64,000 bases of DNA from Acidobacteriota bacterium (GTDB taxonomy: Bacteria; Acidobacteriota; Terriglobia; Terriglobales; SCQP01): NCBI GenBank assembly GCA_004299485.1, contig SCQP01000008.1, positions 62,001 to 126,000 on the forward strand, written 5' to 3'. Positions 27,780 to 36,619 of this stretch are shown piece by piece (position 1 is the first letter of the stretch; each line of letters opens with the position of its first letter). A program made the translations under genes and the position numbers. The notes below the pieces were generated by a model. The model saw only the letters and a program-made list of their open reading frames with translations, searched no databases and was not told where the DNA came from.

Positions 27780-27915
27780 ATGACACCTCCGAGACTACTT
27801 GCGAGTGGACAACCTGTGTCCACAGTATAGCAAGGGGAGCGGTGGGAGGCCGTTTGCTAGCTTGATGCGCCCTGCGTGGCGCTCTTCTCGTGCTTGAACT
27901 TCAAAGGAGGGGTGG

Positions 27916-27941
27916 GTGGCTCGCCACTTTTTGCCCTGGTC
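27916..27941 (-). repeat. 26-bp dispersed repeat, copy 2
   Basis: Exact inverted copy of the sequence at 6515-6540. It sits in the 230-base gap between the barrel genes and tRNA-Gly, where I see no gene. Confidence 0.85.
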
Positions 27942-28011
27942 ACTTCGTCAGAGCCCGGAACCCATCCTCCCCGGCGTGCTCGCGCTGCGCGTGCGGCTCA
28001 ATCAGTTGCAC

Positions 28012-28086
28012 TGGAGCGGGAGACGGGGATCGAACCCGCGACATTCAGCTTGGGAAGCTGACGTTCTACCGCTGAACTACTCCCGC
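28012..28086 (-). tRNA. tRNA-Gly (CCC)
   Basis: Acceptor GCGGGAG pairs with CTCCCGC. The anticodon loop TTCCCAA lies between TCAGC and GCTGA, and the T-loop is GGTTCGATCC. The anticodon CCC reads GGG. CCA is encoded. Confidence 0.95.
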
Positions 28087-28095
28087 TCGCTGAGT

Positions 28096-28833
28096 TCAGG
28101 ATAGCAGAGCAGCGCCGGTGCTGGTGCCAAGGCGATCGGCGCCGGCGTTGAGGAGAGCGCGGGCCTGGGCAGGAGTGCGGATGCCGCCGGCAGCTTTGAT
28201 GCGGGCGCGGCCGGCGGCCAGTTCGTGCAAGCGGGCGATGGTTTCAGGCGTGGCGTCGCCATGGCCGCCGAAGCCAGTTCCGTTTTTGAGGAAATCGACG
28301 CCGGCGGCGAGGGCGGCGGCGGCGGCGCGGCCGAGTTCGGCGGGCGAAAGCAAGCCCATTTCAAGAATGGCTTTGACGCGGGCGCCGGCGGCGTGAGCGA
28401 GCGCGGTGACGGCGGCGAGCTCGGACTGAACGAGAGCGTCCTGGCCAGACTTGAGCGCCGCGAAGTTGATGACGACGTCGAGTTCGTCGGCGCCGAGTTT
28501 GAGACACTCGGCGGCTTCGAAGAGTTTGACCGAACCGAGCGAGTTGCCGAGCGGAAAGCCGACGACGGTTGCTACGAGCACGGGCGTGGGACGCAGGCGG
28601 GCGGCGGCGTGCGCAAGCCAGACGGACGGCACGCAAACGGCGGCCACGCCCCAGGCGGCGGCATCGTCGCAGAGGCGGTCGATTTGCTCAGCGGTGGCGC
28701 CGGGGGCGAGCAGCGTAGATTCGACGGCGGCGGCAAGACTGCCGGAGGAAGGCGCGGCGTCCGACTTGGGGCGCACCGCGGCAACGATGTCGTTGACGAG
28801 GGCTTCGTAGGCTTCCGGGGCGAGCTCGACCAT
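28096..28833 (-). CDS. deoC: Deoxyribose-phosphate aldolase
   Basis: The protein (about 245 residues) converts 2-deoxyribose 5-phosphate to glyceraldehyde 3-phosphate and acetaldehyde. The family core is clear: VCVPSVWLAHA, DELDVVINFAALKSG, and the Schiff-base lysine segment AAGVDFLKNGTGFGGHG. AAGGIRTPAQARALLNAGADRLGTST is the phosphate site. The start is uncertain: MVELAPEAY (28833) is chosen because the longer options at 28863 and 28890 approach the divergent ribD. Confidence 0.93.
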   Translation of the reverse strand: MVELAPEAYEALVNDIVAAVRPKSDAAPSSGSLAAAVESTLLAPGATAEQIDRLCDDAAAWGVAAVCVPSVWLAHAAARLRPTPVLVATVVGFPLGNSLGSVKLFEAAECLKLGADELDVVINFAALKSGQDALVQSELAAVTALAHAAGARVKAILEMGLLSPAELGRAAAAALAAGVDFLKNGTGFGGHGDATPETIARLHELAAGRARIKAAGGIRTPAQARALLNAGADRLGTSTGAALLS

Positions 28834-28861
28834 CGGGCCGATGATAGCATTCCCAAAGAGC

Positions 28862-29953
28862 ATGTACCGGCTGGAAGATCTCGATTTCATGCGTGAGGCG
28901 CTGCGATTGGCGGCAGAGGGGACGGCACTGGCGTCGCCGAACCCGCGCGTGGGCGCGGTGATTGTGCGCGAGGGACAAATCGTGGGGCGCGGGACGCACC
29001 GCTACGAAGAGAAAAGCCATGCCGAGGTGCTGGCGCTGGCGGAGGCGGGCGAGGCGGCGCGCGGGGCAACGCTCTACGTGAACCTGGAGCCGTGCTGCCA
29101 TGCCGGCCGGACGCCGCCGTGCACGGAGGCGCTGATTGCGGCGGGGATTGGGCGCGTGGTGATCGGACTGCGCGATCCCAATCCGAAGGTCAACGGCGTA
29201 GGGTTGCAGCAGCTCGAGACGGCGGGCATCAAGGTCGAGACCGACTGCATGGGGCGCGAGGCGCGGCGGCTGAACGAGGATTTCTGTAAGTGGATCCGCA
29301 CCGGGCTGCCGTTTGTAACGCTCAAGGTGGCGGTAAGTCTGGATGGGCGGATTGCCGGCCCGCGGCGGCGATGGATCAGCTCGCAGCAGTCACGGGAGCG
29401 GGTGCAGACGCTGCGGCATCAGGTGGACGCGGTGATGACCGGCATCGGGACGGTGCTGGCGGATGATCCCCTGCTCACCGACCGGACCAAGCTGCCGCGA
29501 CGGCGTCCGCTGCTGCGGGTGGTGCTGGACAGCCGGCTGCGGCTGCCGGCGACGGCGCAAATATTGAAGGGTGCAAGGCGGCAGAAGGATTTGCTGGTGT
29601 GCCATGCCACTGGAGGCGAAGAGCCGCAGAAGGCGCTGGAAAAGGCGGGAGCGCGGGCCGTGGCGCTGCCGGAAGCCGGCGGCGGACGCGTGGACCTGGA
29701 AGCTGTCCTGCGCATGCTGGGGCAGGAACAGATCACGTCGGTGCTGCTCGAGGCGGGAGCGCAGCTCAATGGCGCCATGCTGGCAGGCGGTTGGGTCGAT
29801 AAGCTGATTCTTTTTAAGGCGCCGGTATTGCTGGGCGATCGCGGTGTGCCGTTGGCCTGTGGGTTCGCGGAGCTCGAGCGCGGCGTGACTGGAGCACTGT
29901 CGAGTGAGAGCGTGGGTCCGGATCTCATGATCGAAGTCTATCTGGCAGACTAG
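28862..29953 (+). CDS. ribD: Bifunctional riboflavin biosynthesis deaminase/reductase
   Basis: About 363 residues. The N-terminal deaminase has ASPNPRVGAVIV, H53-A-E (SHAEVLAL) and PCCHAGRTPPC with its zinc cysteines. The C-terminal reductase contains TLKVAVSLDGRIAG, DAVMTGIGTVLADDPLLTDR and SVLLEAGAQLNGAML. It carries out the second and third steps of riboflavin synthesis. ATG at 28862 has AAAGAG ahead of it; an ATG 7 codons upstream is also possible. ribE follows after 4 bases, so they are one operon. Confidence 0.96.
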   Translation: MYRLEDLDFMREALRLAAEGTALASPNPRVGAVIVREGQIVGRGTHRYEEKSHAEVLALAEAGEAARGATLYVNLEPCCHAGRTPPCTEALIAAGIGRVVIGLRDPNPKVNGVGLQQLETAGIKVETDCMGREARRLNEDFCKWIRTGLPFVTLKVAVSLDGRIAGPRRRWISSQQSRERVQTLRHQVDAVMTGIGTVLADDPLLTDRTKLPRRRPLLRVVLDSRLRLPATAQILKGARRQKDLLVCHATGGEEPQKALEKAGARAVALPEAGGGRVDLEAVLRMLGQEQITSVLLEAGAQLNGAMLAGGWVDKLILFKAPVLLGDRGVPLACGFAELERGVTGALSSESVGPDLMIEVYLAD

Positions 29954-29957
29954 AACC

Positions 29958-30605
29958 ATGTTTACTGGGATTGTGAAGGCGATAGGGAAGGTGGAGAAGC
30001 TGGCGCGCAAGGGGGCGGGGGCGCGGATGGAGATTGGGGCGCCAACCGCGATGCTGAAGCGGATGCGGCGGGGAGACAGCATTGCTGTCAATGGGTGTTG
30101 CTTGACGATGGTTGCCCAGCATGCGGGGCGATTTACCGCCGACTTGAGCGAAGAGACGCTGGCGAAGACGGCGCTGGGCGGCTACAGCTCAGGGACGCGG
30201 GTGAATCTGGAGCTGCCGCTGCGGATGGGAGATCCGCTGGGCGGGCACATGATGCAGGGGCATGTGGAGGGGACGGGGAAGCTGCTCGGGATCAAAAAGC
30301 TTGCGGGCGACGGTGGGTGGTGGATGCGGGTTGGCATCCCGGCGGAACTGCGGCCGCTGCTGGTGCCGAAGGGGTCGATTGCGGTGGACGGGATCAGCCT
30401 GACGGTGGCGGCGCTTACGGGCAACGAGGCCGGATTTGCGATCATCCCGCATACCTGGCAGCACACGAATCTGCGCTGGCTGAAGGCGGGAGCGACGATG
30501 AACTTGGAAACCGATCCGATTGCGCGGCATGTGGAGCAGTTGCTGGCCGCGCGAGCGGCGCGAAGTGGGCTTAGTGAACGTGCGCTGCGGGCGCAGGGAT
30601 TTTAG
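29958..30605 (+). CDS. ribE: Riboflavin synthase alpha chain
   Basis: The 215-residue enzyme has the two lumazine-binding repeats of riboflavin synthase. The first begins MFTGIVKAIGKVEKL and includes GDSIAVNGCCLTM; the second begins near GGHMMQGHVEGTGKLLGI and includes KGSIAVDGISLTVAAL. It dismutates two lumazines to riboflavin. It directly follows ribD. The 3' end overlaps a convergent gene by 35 bases. Confidence 0.96.
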   Translation: MFTGIVKAIGKVEKLARKGAGARMEIGAPTAMLKRMRRGDSIAVNGCCLTMVAQHAGRFTADLSEETLAKTALGGYSSGTRVNLELPLRMGDPLGGHMMQGHVEGTGKLLGIKKLAGDGGWWMRVGIPAELRPLLVPKGSIAVDGISLTVAALTGNEAGFAIIPHTWQHTNLRWLKAGATMNLETDPIARHVEQLLAARAARSGLSERALRAQGF

Positions 30606-30945
30606 ACAGCGCGGCGGGATTGGTGAGCAGGATGTGCATCAACTTTTTCTGCTCGGGCGTGAGCGGCGTGTTGGGCGAGAGGGCACGCAGGCTGGTGGAT
30701 TCGCTGGCAAGGCGAGGCTGCTGGCGGGCAAATACATCCGCGCGGTACCAGCTTAGGGCCAGCAGGATGAGCAGCGCCAGAGCGATGGCGGCCCAGGCGG
30801 GCGCGGGCAGCGAGAGGAAGCGGCTGGCGGGGCGAGGAGAGTCGGCGCTGTGGGCCATCCAGGTTGCGACGGCGCCGGGCGCGGGTTCGACGCGACTGTA
30901 ATCGGCGAGAACACCGTCCACGAACTGGTCAAGATCGCGCGGCAA
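30571..30945 (-). CDS. Single-pass membrane protein next to an ECF sigma factor
   Basis: The 124-residue protein has one membrane helix (AWAAIALALLILLALSWY) near residues 50-67. The N-terminus (MPRDLDQFVDGVLADYSRVEP) resembles membrane-bound regulators coupled to ECF sigma factors, but has no zinc-binding Cys. The C-terminal TPEQKKLMHILLTNPAALSKI looks structured. It overlaps the sigma factor gene by 17 bases and is probably a membrane partner, perhaps an anti-sigma factor; that is inferred from context. Confidence 0.7.
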   Translation of the reverse strand: MPRDLDQFVDGVLADYSRVEPAPGAVATWMAHSADSPRPASRFLSLPAPAWAAIALALLILLALSWYRADVFARQQPRLASESTSLRALSPNTPLTPEQKKLMHILLTNPAALSKIPAPAAHVH

Positions 30946-31465
30946 CGTTGGCCTCCCCCAGTTTCGCGGCGAGTTTCTCGCGCAGCAGGCGGCGGGCGCG
31001 CAGGCAGCGGGTGCGCACCGAAGCCTCAGGAATTTTGAGCATGCGGCCGATTTCGCGGGCCGAGAGCTCTTCGACGGTGGACAGGATGAGGGGCTCGCGC
31101 AGCTTGGCGGGCAAGTGCTGGATCAACTGGTGGGTGAGGCGGCGAAGCTGATGATCGGCGGCGAGCTCGTCGGCGGCGATGCCGGTGGCGGCGAGCTGGA
31201 GCGGCGATTCGTCGTCGTCAAGCGAGACGGTGTGTACGCGGGAGCGGTGGGCTTTGGCGACGCGCCACGCAATGCGGGCGAGCCAGGCCTCGGGGCTCTC
31301 GACGTAGGCAAGGCGATGGCGGTATTTCCAGGCGCGCTGCAGAGTTTCCTGCACCGCGTCCTCGGCGTCATGGTGGTTGCGCAGCGCGGCGAAAGCGATG
31401 CGGTAGAGGGTGCGCGCGTGCGCCCAGACGACCGCCTCCCAATGCCTTTGCTCGTCCGTAGGCAT
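30929..31465 (-). CDS. ECF-type RNA polymerase sigma factor
   Basis: About 178 residues from MPTDEQRHWEAVVWAH. Region 2 includes LRNHHDAEDAVQETLQRAWKY and AWLARIAWRVAKAHRSR. Region 4 includes PAKLREPLILSTVEELSAREIGRMLKIPEASVRTRCLRARRLLREKL. It belongs to the sigma-70 extracytoplasmic type. I took the internal ATG since a longer start (31597) overlaps the upstream gene by 50 bases. It is coupled to the membrane protein downstream; the signal is unknown. Confidence 0.9.
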   Translation of the reverse strand: MPTDEQRHWEAVVWAHARTLYRIAFAALRNHHDAEDAVQETLQRAWKYRHRLAYVESPEAWLARIAWRVAKAHRSRVHTVSLDDDESPLQLAATGIAADELAADHQLRRLTHQLIQHLPAKLREPLILSTVEELSAREIGRMLKIPEASVRTRCLRARRLLREKLAAKLGEANVAARS

Positions 31466-31547
31466 GGCTGCAGCCCACGGAGCTACTGTTGTCGCCACCT
31501 GTGCCTCACCAGATAAAGAGCGGGCTGGGCGGCGTTCGTTCACGAAT

Positions 31548-32450
31548 TTATTGATGCGGCGTGCCGGGTTTGGCGGGGGCGGGCTTGGCCGGGCCAAAGT
31601 AGCTGTTGCTGATGATCACATGGGCCTTGGCGGCGATGGAATCGATGGCATTCTCGACATTTTGAGTCGAAAGGTTCTGTTCGATTTCCGGCTGCGCCTG
31701 AGCGAAGGGCTGGGTGGAGCGGGACTCGACCTGGACAATGTGGTAGCCAAAACGGGTGTGGATGGGATCGCTGATGGCGCCCACGGCGAGCTTTTTGACC
31801 GCGGTTTCGAACTCGGGAACGGTCTGGCCGGGAGAGATTTCGCCCAGTTCCCCGCCCTTAACTTTGGAACCGGGATCGTCAGAATTTTGCTTGGCGAGCG
31901 TGGCAAAGTCGGCGCCCGCCTTAAGTTGGGCGTCGATTTTTTGGGCCTTGGCGAGCGCCTGAGCTGGGGTAAGCTTGCTGCCGGCGCCAGGGGTTTCGGT
32001 ATCGGTAATCAGGATGTGGCGGAGCTTGGTTTGCTGGAACTCGGAGGCGTGGGCGGTGTAGTAGGCCTGCTCCTGCGCGGCCGTGGGTTTGGCTTCGGTT
32101 TGGAGCTTGTCCACCATGGCCTTGGCGAGGGCATTGTCGCGCGCCAGCATCATCTGGGCCTTGAAGGCAGGCTGCTGGTCGAGGCCGCGCTGGCGGGCGG
32201 CATCCACGAGGGCGAGCATTTTGCCCAGCTCGTCGGCAACCGCACGCTTGTTGGCAGACATAGCGGCGCGGTTTTGAGGCGGGGCGGAATCGATGAGTGC
32301 CTGGAACTGGCTGGCGCGGATATGCTCCGGACCGGCCGCGATGACGATCGGATCAGTGCTGTGGGCGGCCGGTTTGGGGGTGGATTGAGCGCACAGGCCA
32401 GCGGCGAGAGCCAGCACGAGCCCGGCGGAAAGCGGAGCAAGTTTCTGCAT
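31548..32450 (-). CDS. Periplasmic parvulin-type peptidyl-prolyl isomerase
   Basis: The 300-residue protein has a signal peptide (MQKLAPLSAGLVLALAAGLCAQ) and a helical N-terminal part as in SurA/PrsA chaperones. The parvulin domain includes LRHILITDTE near residue 145, SKVKGGELGEISPGQTVPEFETAV and ISDPIHTRFGYHIVQVESR. It probably helps fold exported proteins. It is divergent from the sigma factor at 32539. Confidence 0.92.
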   Translation of the reverse strand: MQKLAPLSAGLVLALAAGLCAQSTPKPAAHSTDPIVIAAGPEHIRASQFQALIDSAPPQNRAAMSANKRAVADELGKMLALVDAARQRGLDQQPAFKAQMMLARDNALAKAMVDKLQTEAKPTAAQEQAYYTAHASEFQQTKLRHILITDTETPGAGSKLTPAQALAKAQKIDAQLKAGADFATLAKQNSDDPGSKVKGGELGEISPGQTVPEFETAVKKLAVGAISDPIHTRFGYHIVQVESRSTQPFAQAQPEIEQNLSTQNVENAIDSIAAKAHVIISNSYFGPAKPAPAKPGTPHQ

Positions 32451-32538
32451 GCCTTGATTACATCACAGATTTGACCCCTCGATTGTGTAGTGGCTGAGGT
32501 ACAATGGCGCGGATCATACACCCGCGGGGCAGGGTTGG

Positions 32539-33177
32539 ATGCAAGCCAGGAACGAAAGCGAATCGCTCGAGGAGCTGTTGTCGCGCTGCGCCGGAGCGCC
32601 GCAGGAAGACGACTGGGCGGCGCTGGCGCAACGTACGCGGAAGGAACTGGCGGCAGTCTGCGGGCGCGTAGCGCGGCGGTGGGGCAACCGGGACCTCAGT
32701 GTGGCCGAAGATATGGTGCAGGAGGTCTATGCGCGGCTGGTGGCGACGCCGGCGCTGAGCCGGTTTGAAGCGCGCGGGGAAGGCTCGGGGCTACGGTATC
32801 TAAAGGCGATTGCGGCCGCGGTGACGCATGACCATTTTCGCGGGATTGCGGCCCAGAAGCGCGGCGGGGGCGTGGAGGAATTGCCGTTGTACGACTGGGC
32901 CGAGCCGGCGGCGAGCGGCAACGGAGGGGCGGAACAGCAGCTCTTGTTGAGCGAGGTCGAGAGCGCGTTGCAGCGGCTGAGCCGCGTCGGGGGGGTGGAC
33001 CGCAACCTATTGATTTTTCAACTTCATTACCGGCTGGGGATGACGGCACAGGCGATTGCGTCGATACCGGCGCTGGAGTTGAGCGCCAAAGGGGTAGAAA
33101 GCGCGCTGGGGCGGATGATACGGCTGATCCAGGGAGAGGTGCTGAAGCCGAAGGCTGTGGGAGCAGGAGCGAAATGA
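32539..33177 (+). CDS. Sigma-70-family ECF-like sigma factor of the CHAT operon
   Basis: The 212-residue protein has a region-2 segment (VAEDMVQEVYARLVATPALS, then GSGLRYLKAIAAAVTHDHFRG) and a region-4 segment (RNLLIFQLHYRLGMTAQAIA to GVESALGRMIRLIQGEVL). It is an ECF-like RNA polymerase sigma factor, though the region-4 helix is unusual. The next gene starts 52 bases downstream in the same direction and encodes a protein with a zinc-finger segment like anti-sigma factors, so the pair probably regulate one another. A TACAAT box lies near 32500-32505 but no good -35 is at the usual distance. Confidence 0.85.
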   Translation: MQARNESESLEELLSRCAGAPQEDDWAALAQRTRKELAAVCGRVARRWGNRDLSVAEDMVQEVYARLVATPALSRFEARGEGSGLRYLKAIAAAVTHDHFRGIAAQKRGGGVEELPLYDWAEPAASGNGGAEQQLLLSEVESALQRLSRVGGVDRNLLIFQLHYRLGMTAQAIASIPALELSAKGVESALGRMIRLIQGEVLKPKAVGAGAK

Positions 33178-33229
33178 GGGCGCAAAGGATAGCGGGGATG
33201 GATTGCGATAGAGAAGGAAGAGGCGCCGG

Positions 33230-36200
33230 ATGCCGGTAGGTAGCAAGGCACAACTTGGCCGTCTGCTACGGCGACCTGGCGCCGGGACCGGGGGACTGCA
33301 TGCGCCCCAACATGCATGTCCTCCGGCAGAAGATTGGTATGAGGTCGCGGCCGGGAGTCAGCCGCCCAACGAGGCGCGGCGCGCGCTGGCGCACGCGGCG
33401 GAGTGCCGGGCATGCGGCGCGCGGCTGCGGGCGGCGATTGAGGATTTGGGGATCGAGCCGGCAGAGGCGCGGGAGAAGCGCGGCTGGGGCTTGAAGGTGG
33501 CGCCGTGGGCGGTCGCGGCCATTGTGATCCTTAGTGCGGCGCTGCTCTATAGCGTTTACCAGCGGCGGCATGCCCCGGCGGTGCTGCTGGCCGACGCCTA
33601 TAGCGCCAACCGAACGCTGGCATGGCGGCTGCCGGGCGCGGCGTATGCGCCGCTGACAACCACACGCGGGAACCAGGGCGAGGCGCCGGCGGCGCTGCTG
33701 GAAGCGGAAGATCGAATTGCGCACGCGCTGGAGCGCGAGCCGGCGAGCACGAAATGGCTGGAGCTGGAAGCGAGAGCCGATCTGCTGCGGTTTGCCTACA
33801 GCGAAGCGCTGCAGCATGCGCAAGCGGTGCTGAAAACGCAACCCCATGCGCTGGACGCGCTGAGCGACGAAGCAGGGGCTTATTTCGAACGAGCGGAGGC
33901 GGAGGGCAACGGCTCCGATTACGACGCCGCGCTGGAGGTGCTGGGACAAGCGCTGGCGCAGGCGCCAGACGATCGCGTCGCGCGCTTCAACCGGGCGCTG
34001 ACGGCGGAGCGGCTGCGGCTGTACTCGCTGGCGGTGAGCGACTGGCGCGCGTATTTGCGGGTGGAGAGCACCGGAGCGTGGGCGGAGGCGGCACGGCAGC
34101 ATTTACAAAAGGACGAGGCGTTACTGGCGACGCATGACAAGACGGAGATGCGTCCGCTGTTGCCGCCGAGGCAGTTTGTCGAGGCGGCAGCGCGGGGCAG
34201 CCCGGCACTGACGGGCCAGGATGAAGCCTATCTGCGGCAGGCGCTGGAGCAATGGCTGCCAGATGCATTTTCTGGAACCGGCGCCGCCCGCGGGCCGGCA
34301 CGTGCCGCGGTGCAAGCGCTGGCGGCGCGATTGCAGCAGCGGCATGGGGACCGGTGGCTGGAGGAGCTGCTGGTAACCGCAGGCGCGAGAGCAGGGCCGG
34401 AGTTCGGAGCCGGCGTGGCGGAGCTGGGGCGAGCGGAGACGGCGAATGATTCCGGTAAACCCGGAGAAGCGGCGGCGGCAGCGCAAGCGGCGCGCCGCGA
34501 TTTTTTATCTCCTGAGGGGTATTCGTTGCCCGGATACTGGCAAGCGGAATTGGAGTGGGTTTACGCGCAGGCACGGGAGGAACATGCGGCGGCGTGCCTC
34601 CAGCAATCCGGCGCCGTAATTTCAACGAGCGCGCAGGGGCAGTATCGGTGGATGGAAGCGCAGGCATTGCTCGACCAGTCCAACTGCAAAGTGCTGGCGG
34701 GAGATGTGGCGGGGCAGGATGTGGATGTGAGGCGCGCATTGGCGATTGCACGCACGGCCCGATATCCCGGAGTCACGATGCGGGCGGAGGCATTTCTAGC
34801 GGCGGCACCGCTAGCGCCGGGCTCGCCAGTATTGTGGCGGCAGCACCTGGAGACGTTACGGGAATTCTGGGCCGAGCCGGTGTCGCCGATGTGGGGGTAT
34901 CAGCTTTATATGACGTTGGCGCTGCGGTCGGCGCAGATGCAGCGGCCGCACGCGGCGAGGGACTTTGCGCGGGCAGCGGTCGCGCAAGTGAGCCTGCTGC
35001 CCGAGCGCTCGTTTCAGGCCATCGCGCGGCGGCAGTTGGCGGTGTACCTGACCGAGTGCGGGCAGGTGGGCGGGGCGGAGAAGGAAATCCAGAAGGCGGA
35101 CCAGCTCTATGCCACGCTGCCAGCCACGCCGGCGACGCGGAACTTCATGGCCATCAATGACCTGGAGCTGGCGCGGGCGGGATTGCGGCAAGGGAAACTG
35201 AAGCTGGCAGCAGCGCGGCTGCGCGCGTACAAGCGCGAGCAGCCGGCCGTAGAGAACCTGAAGAACCGCGCTCTGCCCTATTTCGAGCTGCGCGGGCAGA
35301 TCGCGCTGGCGCAGAAAAAGTACGAGCCGGCGAAACAGGCGTTTCAGGCGGCCATCTGGATCAACCACATTTATCTGACGGAGATGCAGCGCGACCGCAA
35401 CCGGCTGGCGTGGCGCGAAGCGAACGATGCGCCGTACCGGGGGCTGTTGCAGGTGATGCTGGCGCAGAAGGCGCCAGCGCAGCAGATGCTGGCAGCGTGG
35501 GAAGCCAGCCGGGGCGCAGTGGTCGCTGGCGCATGGCCGGCGGCACCGAGCCGGGAGCTGGCGAACTTGAACGCGGCGGGCGTGCCGGCGCCGCCTGAAG
35601 GCGTGGAGCTTGCTCCGGGGCTGGCGCGTTTGCGCACGGTGCAGGTGATCAGCTACGCGGTGCTGCCGAAAGAAGTAGTGATCTGGCGGTTTGATGACCA
35701 GGGCATCGAGATGCGGCAAACTCCGATTGCGGCCAAAGCGCTGCAGGAGCGGGTGCGGAAGTTTGCGGTGGCGTGCGCGAACCCGGCGCCGGATGCGCGG
35801 GAGCTGGATGCAGAGGCGGAGCAATTGTATAGCTGGCTGATTGCGCCGGTGGCGAAAGATCTAGACCCGGCGCGGACGCTGGTGATCGAGGCGGACCCGA
35901 CGATGGGGCCGCTGCCGTTTGCGGCGCTGCGCGATGGGCAAGGAACCTGGCTGGGCGAGCGCTTTGCACTGGAATACGCACCCGGACTGGCCTACGCAGG
36001 TTGGGCGGGAACTGGGCCAGCGGTCACGACCGGGAGCCGGCTGCTGGCGGTAGCGGATCCGGCCAGCGGAAACAGCTACGCACCGCTGCCCGAGGCGGCG
36101 GAAGAGGCGAGTGCGATTGCAGCGCAGTTTCATCATGCCCAGGTGCTGGAAGGACCGCAGGCGACGCCGGCGGCGGTGGTGCAGGGACTGCGGCAGGCGG

Positions 36201-36619
36201 AGGTGTTTCATTTTGCCGGCCACGCTGAGGAGATGGCGGGCGAGGTGAGGCTGGTGCTGGCGGGAAGCGGCCCGGGGATGCTCGGACCAGAGCAGATTCC
36301 GCGCCGCGGATTGCAGCGCTGCCGGCTGGCGGTGCTGGCGGCCTGCACGACGGCGCCGGGCGCGGCGGGGGCGATGGATGCGACCACACTGGTGCGGGCG
36401 CTGCTGCGGGCGGGCGTGGCGAACGTGGCGGCGAGCCTGTGGCCGGTGGATTCAGAAAGCACGGCGCAGCTTGACCGGGCATTTTATTCGGCGCTGCTTG
36501 CAGGAAAATCTCCAGCGCGCGCGTTACAGATGGCGGAGGTCACGGCGCGCCGCCGGCCGGGGCGCGCCGCTCCCTACTACTGGGCCAGTTTTGGCTTATT
36601 CAGCACGGAGTACCGATGA
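33230..36619 (+). CDS. Zinc finger, membrane, TPR and CHAT protease-like protein
   Basis: The 1129-residue protein has four parts. Residues about 30-72 form a zf-HC2-like segment with H-x3-C-x2-C (AHAAECRACGARL), as in anti-sigma factors. A membrane helix lies near residues 84-108 (WAVAAIVILSAALLYSVY). About 650 residues of helical repeats, TPR-like, follow. The last 300 residues form a CHAT (caspase-like) domain: RLLAVADPASGN, EVFHFAGHAE with H998, LAVLAACTTA with C1039, and LWPVDSESTAQ. Both catalytic residues are present, so a peptidase activity is likely. It overlaps the next gene by 4 nt. The sigma factor immediately upstream suggests that the N-terminal zinc finger holds it at the membrane. 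What the peptidase cuts is unknown. Confidence 0.9.
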   Translation: MPVGSKAQLGRLLRRPGAGTGGLHAPQHACPPAEDWYEVAAGSQPPNEARRALAHAAECRACGARLRAAIEDLGIEPAEAREKRGWGLKVAPWAVAAIVILSAALLYSVYQRRHAPAVLLADAYSANRTLAWRLPGAAYAPLTTTRGNQGEAPAALLEAEDRIAHALEREPASTKWLELEARADLLRFAYSEALQHAQAVLKTQPHALDALSDEAGAYFERAEAEGNGSDYDAALEVLGQALAQAPDDRVARFNRALTAERLRLYSLAVSDWRAYLRVESTGAWAEAARQHLQKDEALLATHDKTEMRPLLPPRQFVEAAARGSPALTGQDEAYLRQALEQWLPDAFSGTGAARGPARAAVQALAARLQQRHGDRWLEELLVTAGARAGPEFGAGVAELGRAETANDSGKPGEAAAAAQAARRDFLSPEGYSLPGYWQAELEWVYAQAREEHAAACLQQSGAVISTSAQGQYRWMEAQALLDQSNCKVLAGDVAGQDVDVRRALAIARTARYPGVTMRAEAFLAAAPLAPGSPVLWRQHLETLREFWAEPVSPMWGYQLYMTLALRSAQMQRPHAARDFARAAVAQVSLLPERSFQAIARRQLAVYLTECGQVGGAEKEIQKADQLYATLPATPATRNFMAINDLELARAGLRQGKLKLAAARLRAYKREQPAVENLKNRALPYFELRGQIALAQKKYEPAKQAFQAAIWINHIYLTEMQRDRNRLAWREANDAPYRGLLQVMLAQKAPAQQMLAAWEASRGAVVAGAWPAAPSRELANLNAAGVPAPPEGVELAPGLARLRTVQVISYAVLPKEVVIWRFDDQGIEMRQTPIAAKALQERVRKFAVACANPAPDARELDAEAEQLYSWLIAPVAKDLDPARTLVIEADPTMGPLPFAALRDGQGTWLGERFALEYAPGLAYAGWAGTGPAVTTGSRLLAVADPASGNSYAPLPEAAEEASAIAAQFHHAQVLEGPQATPAAVVQGLRQAEVFHFAGHAEEMAGEVRLVLAGSGPGMLGPEQIPRRGLQRCRLAVLAACTTAPGAAGAMDATTLVRALLRAGVANVAASLWPVDSESTAQLDRAFYSALLAGKSPARALQMAEVTARRRPGRAAPYYWASFGLFSTEYR

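Noticed and set aside
28841-28861. Earlier ATG for ribD
   Set aside because: It would add seven residues unlike the family and approach the deoC start; the ATG at 28862 has a better site before it.
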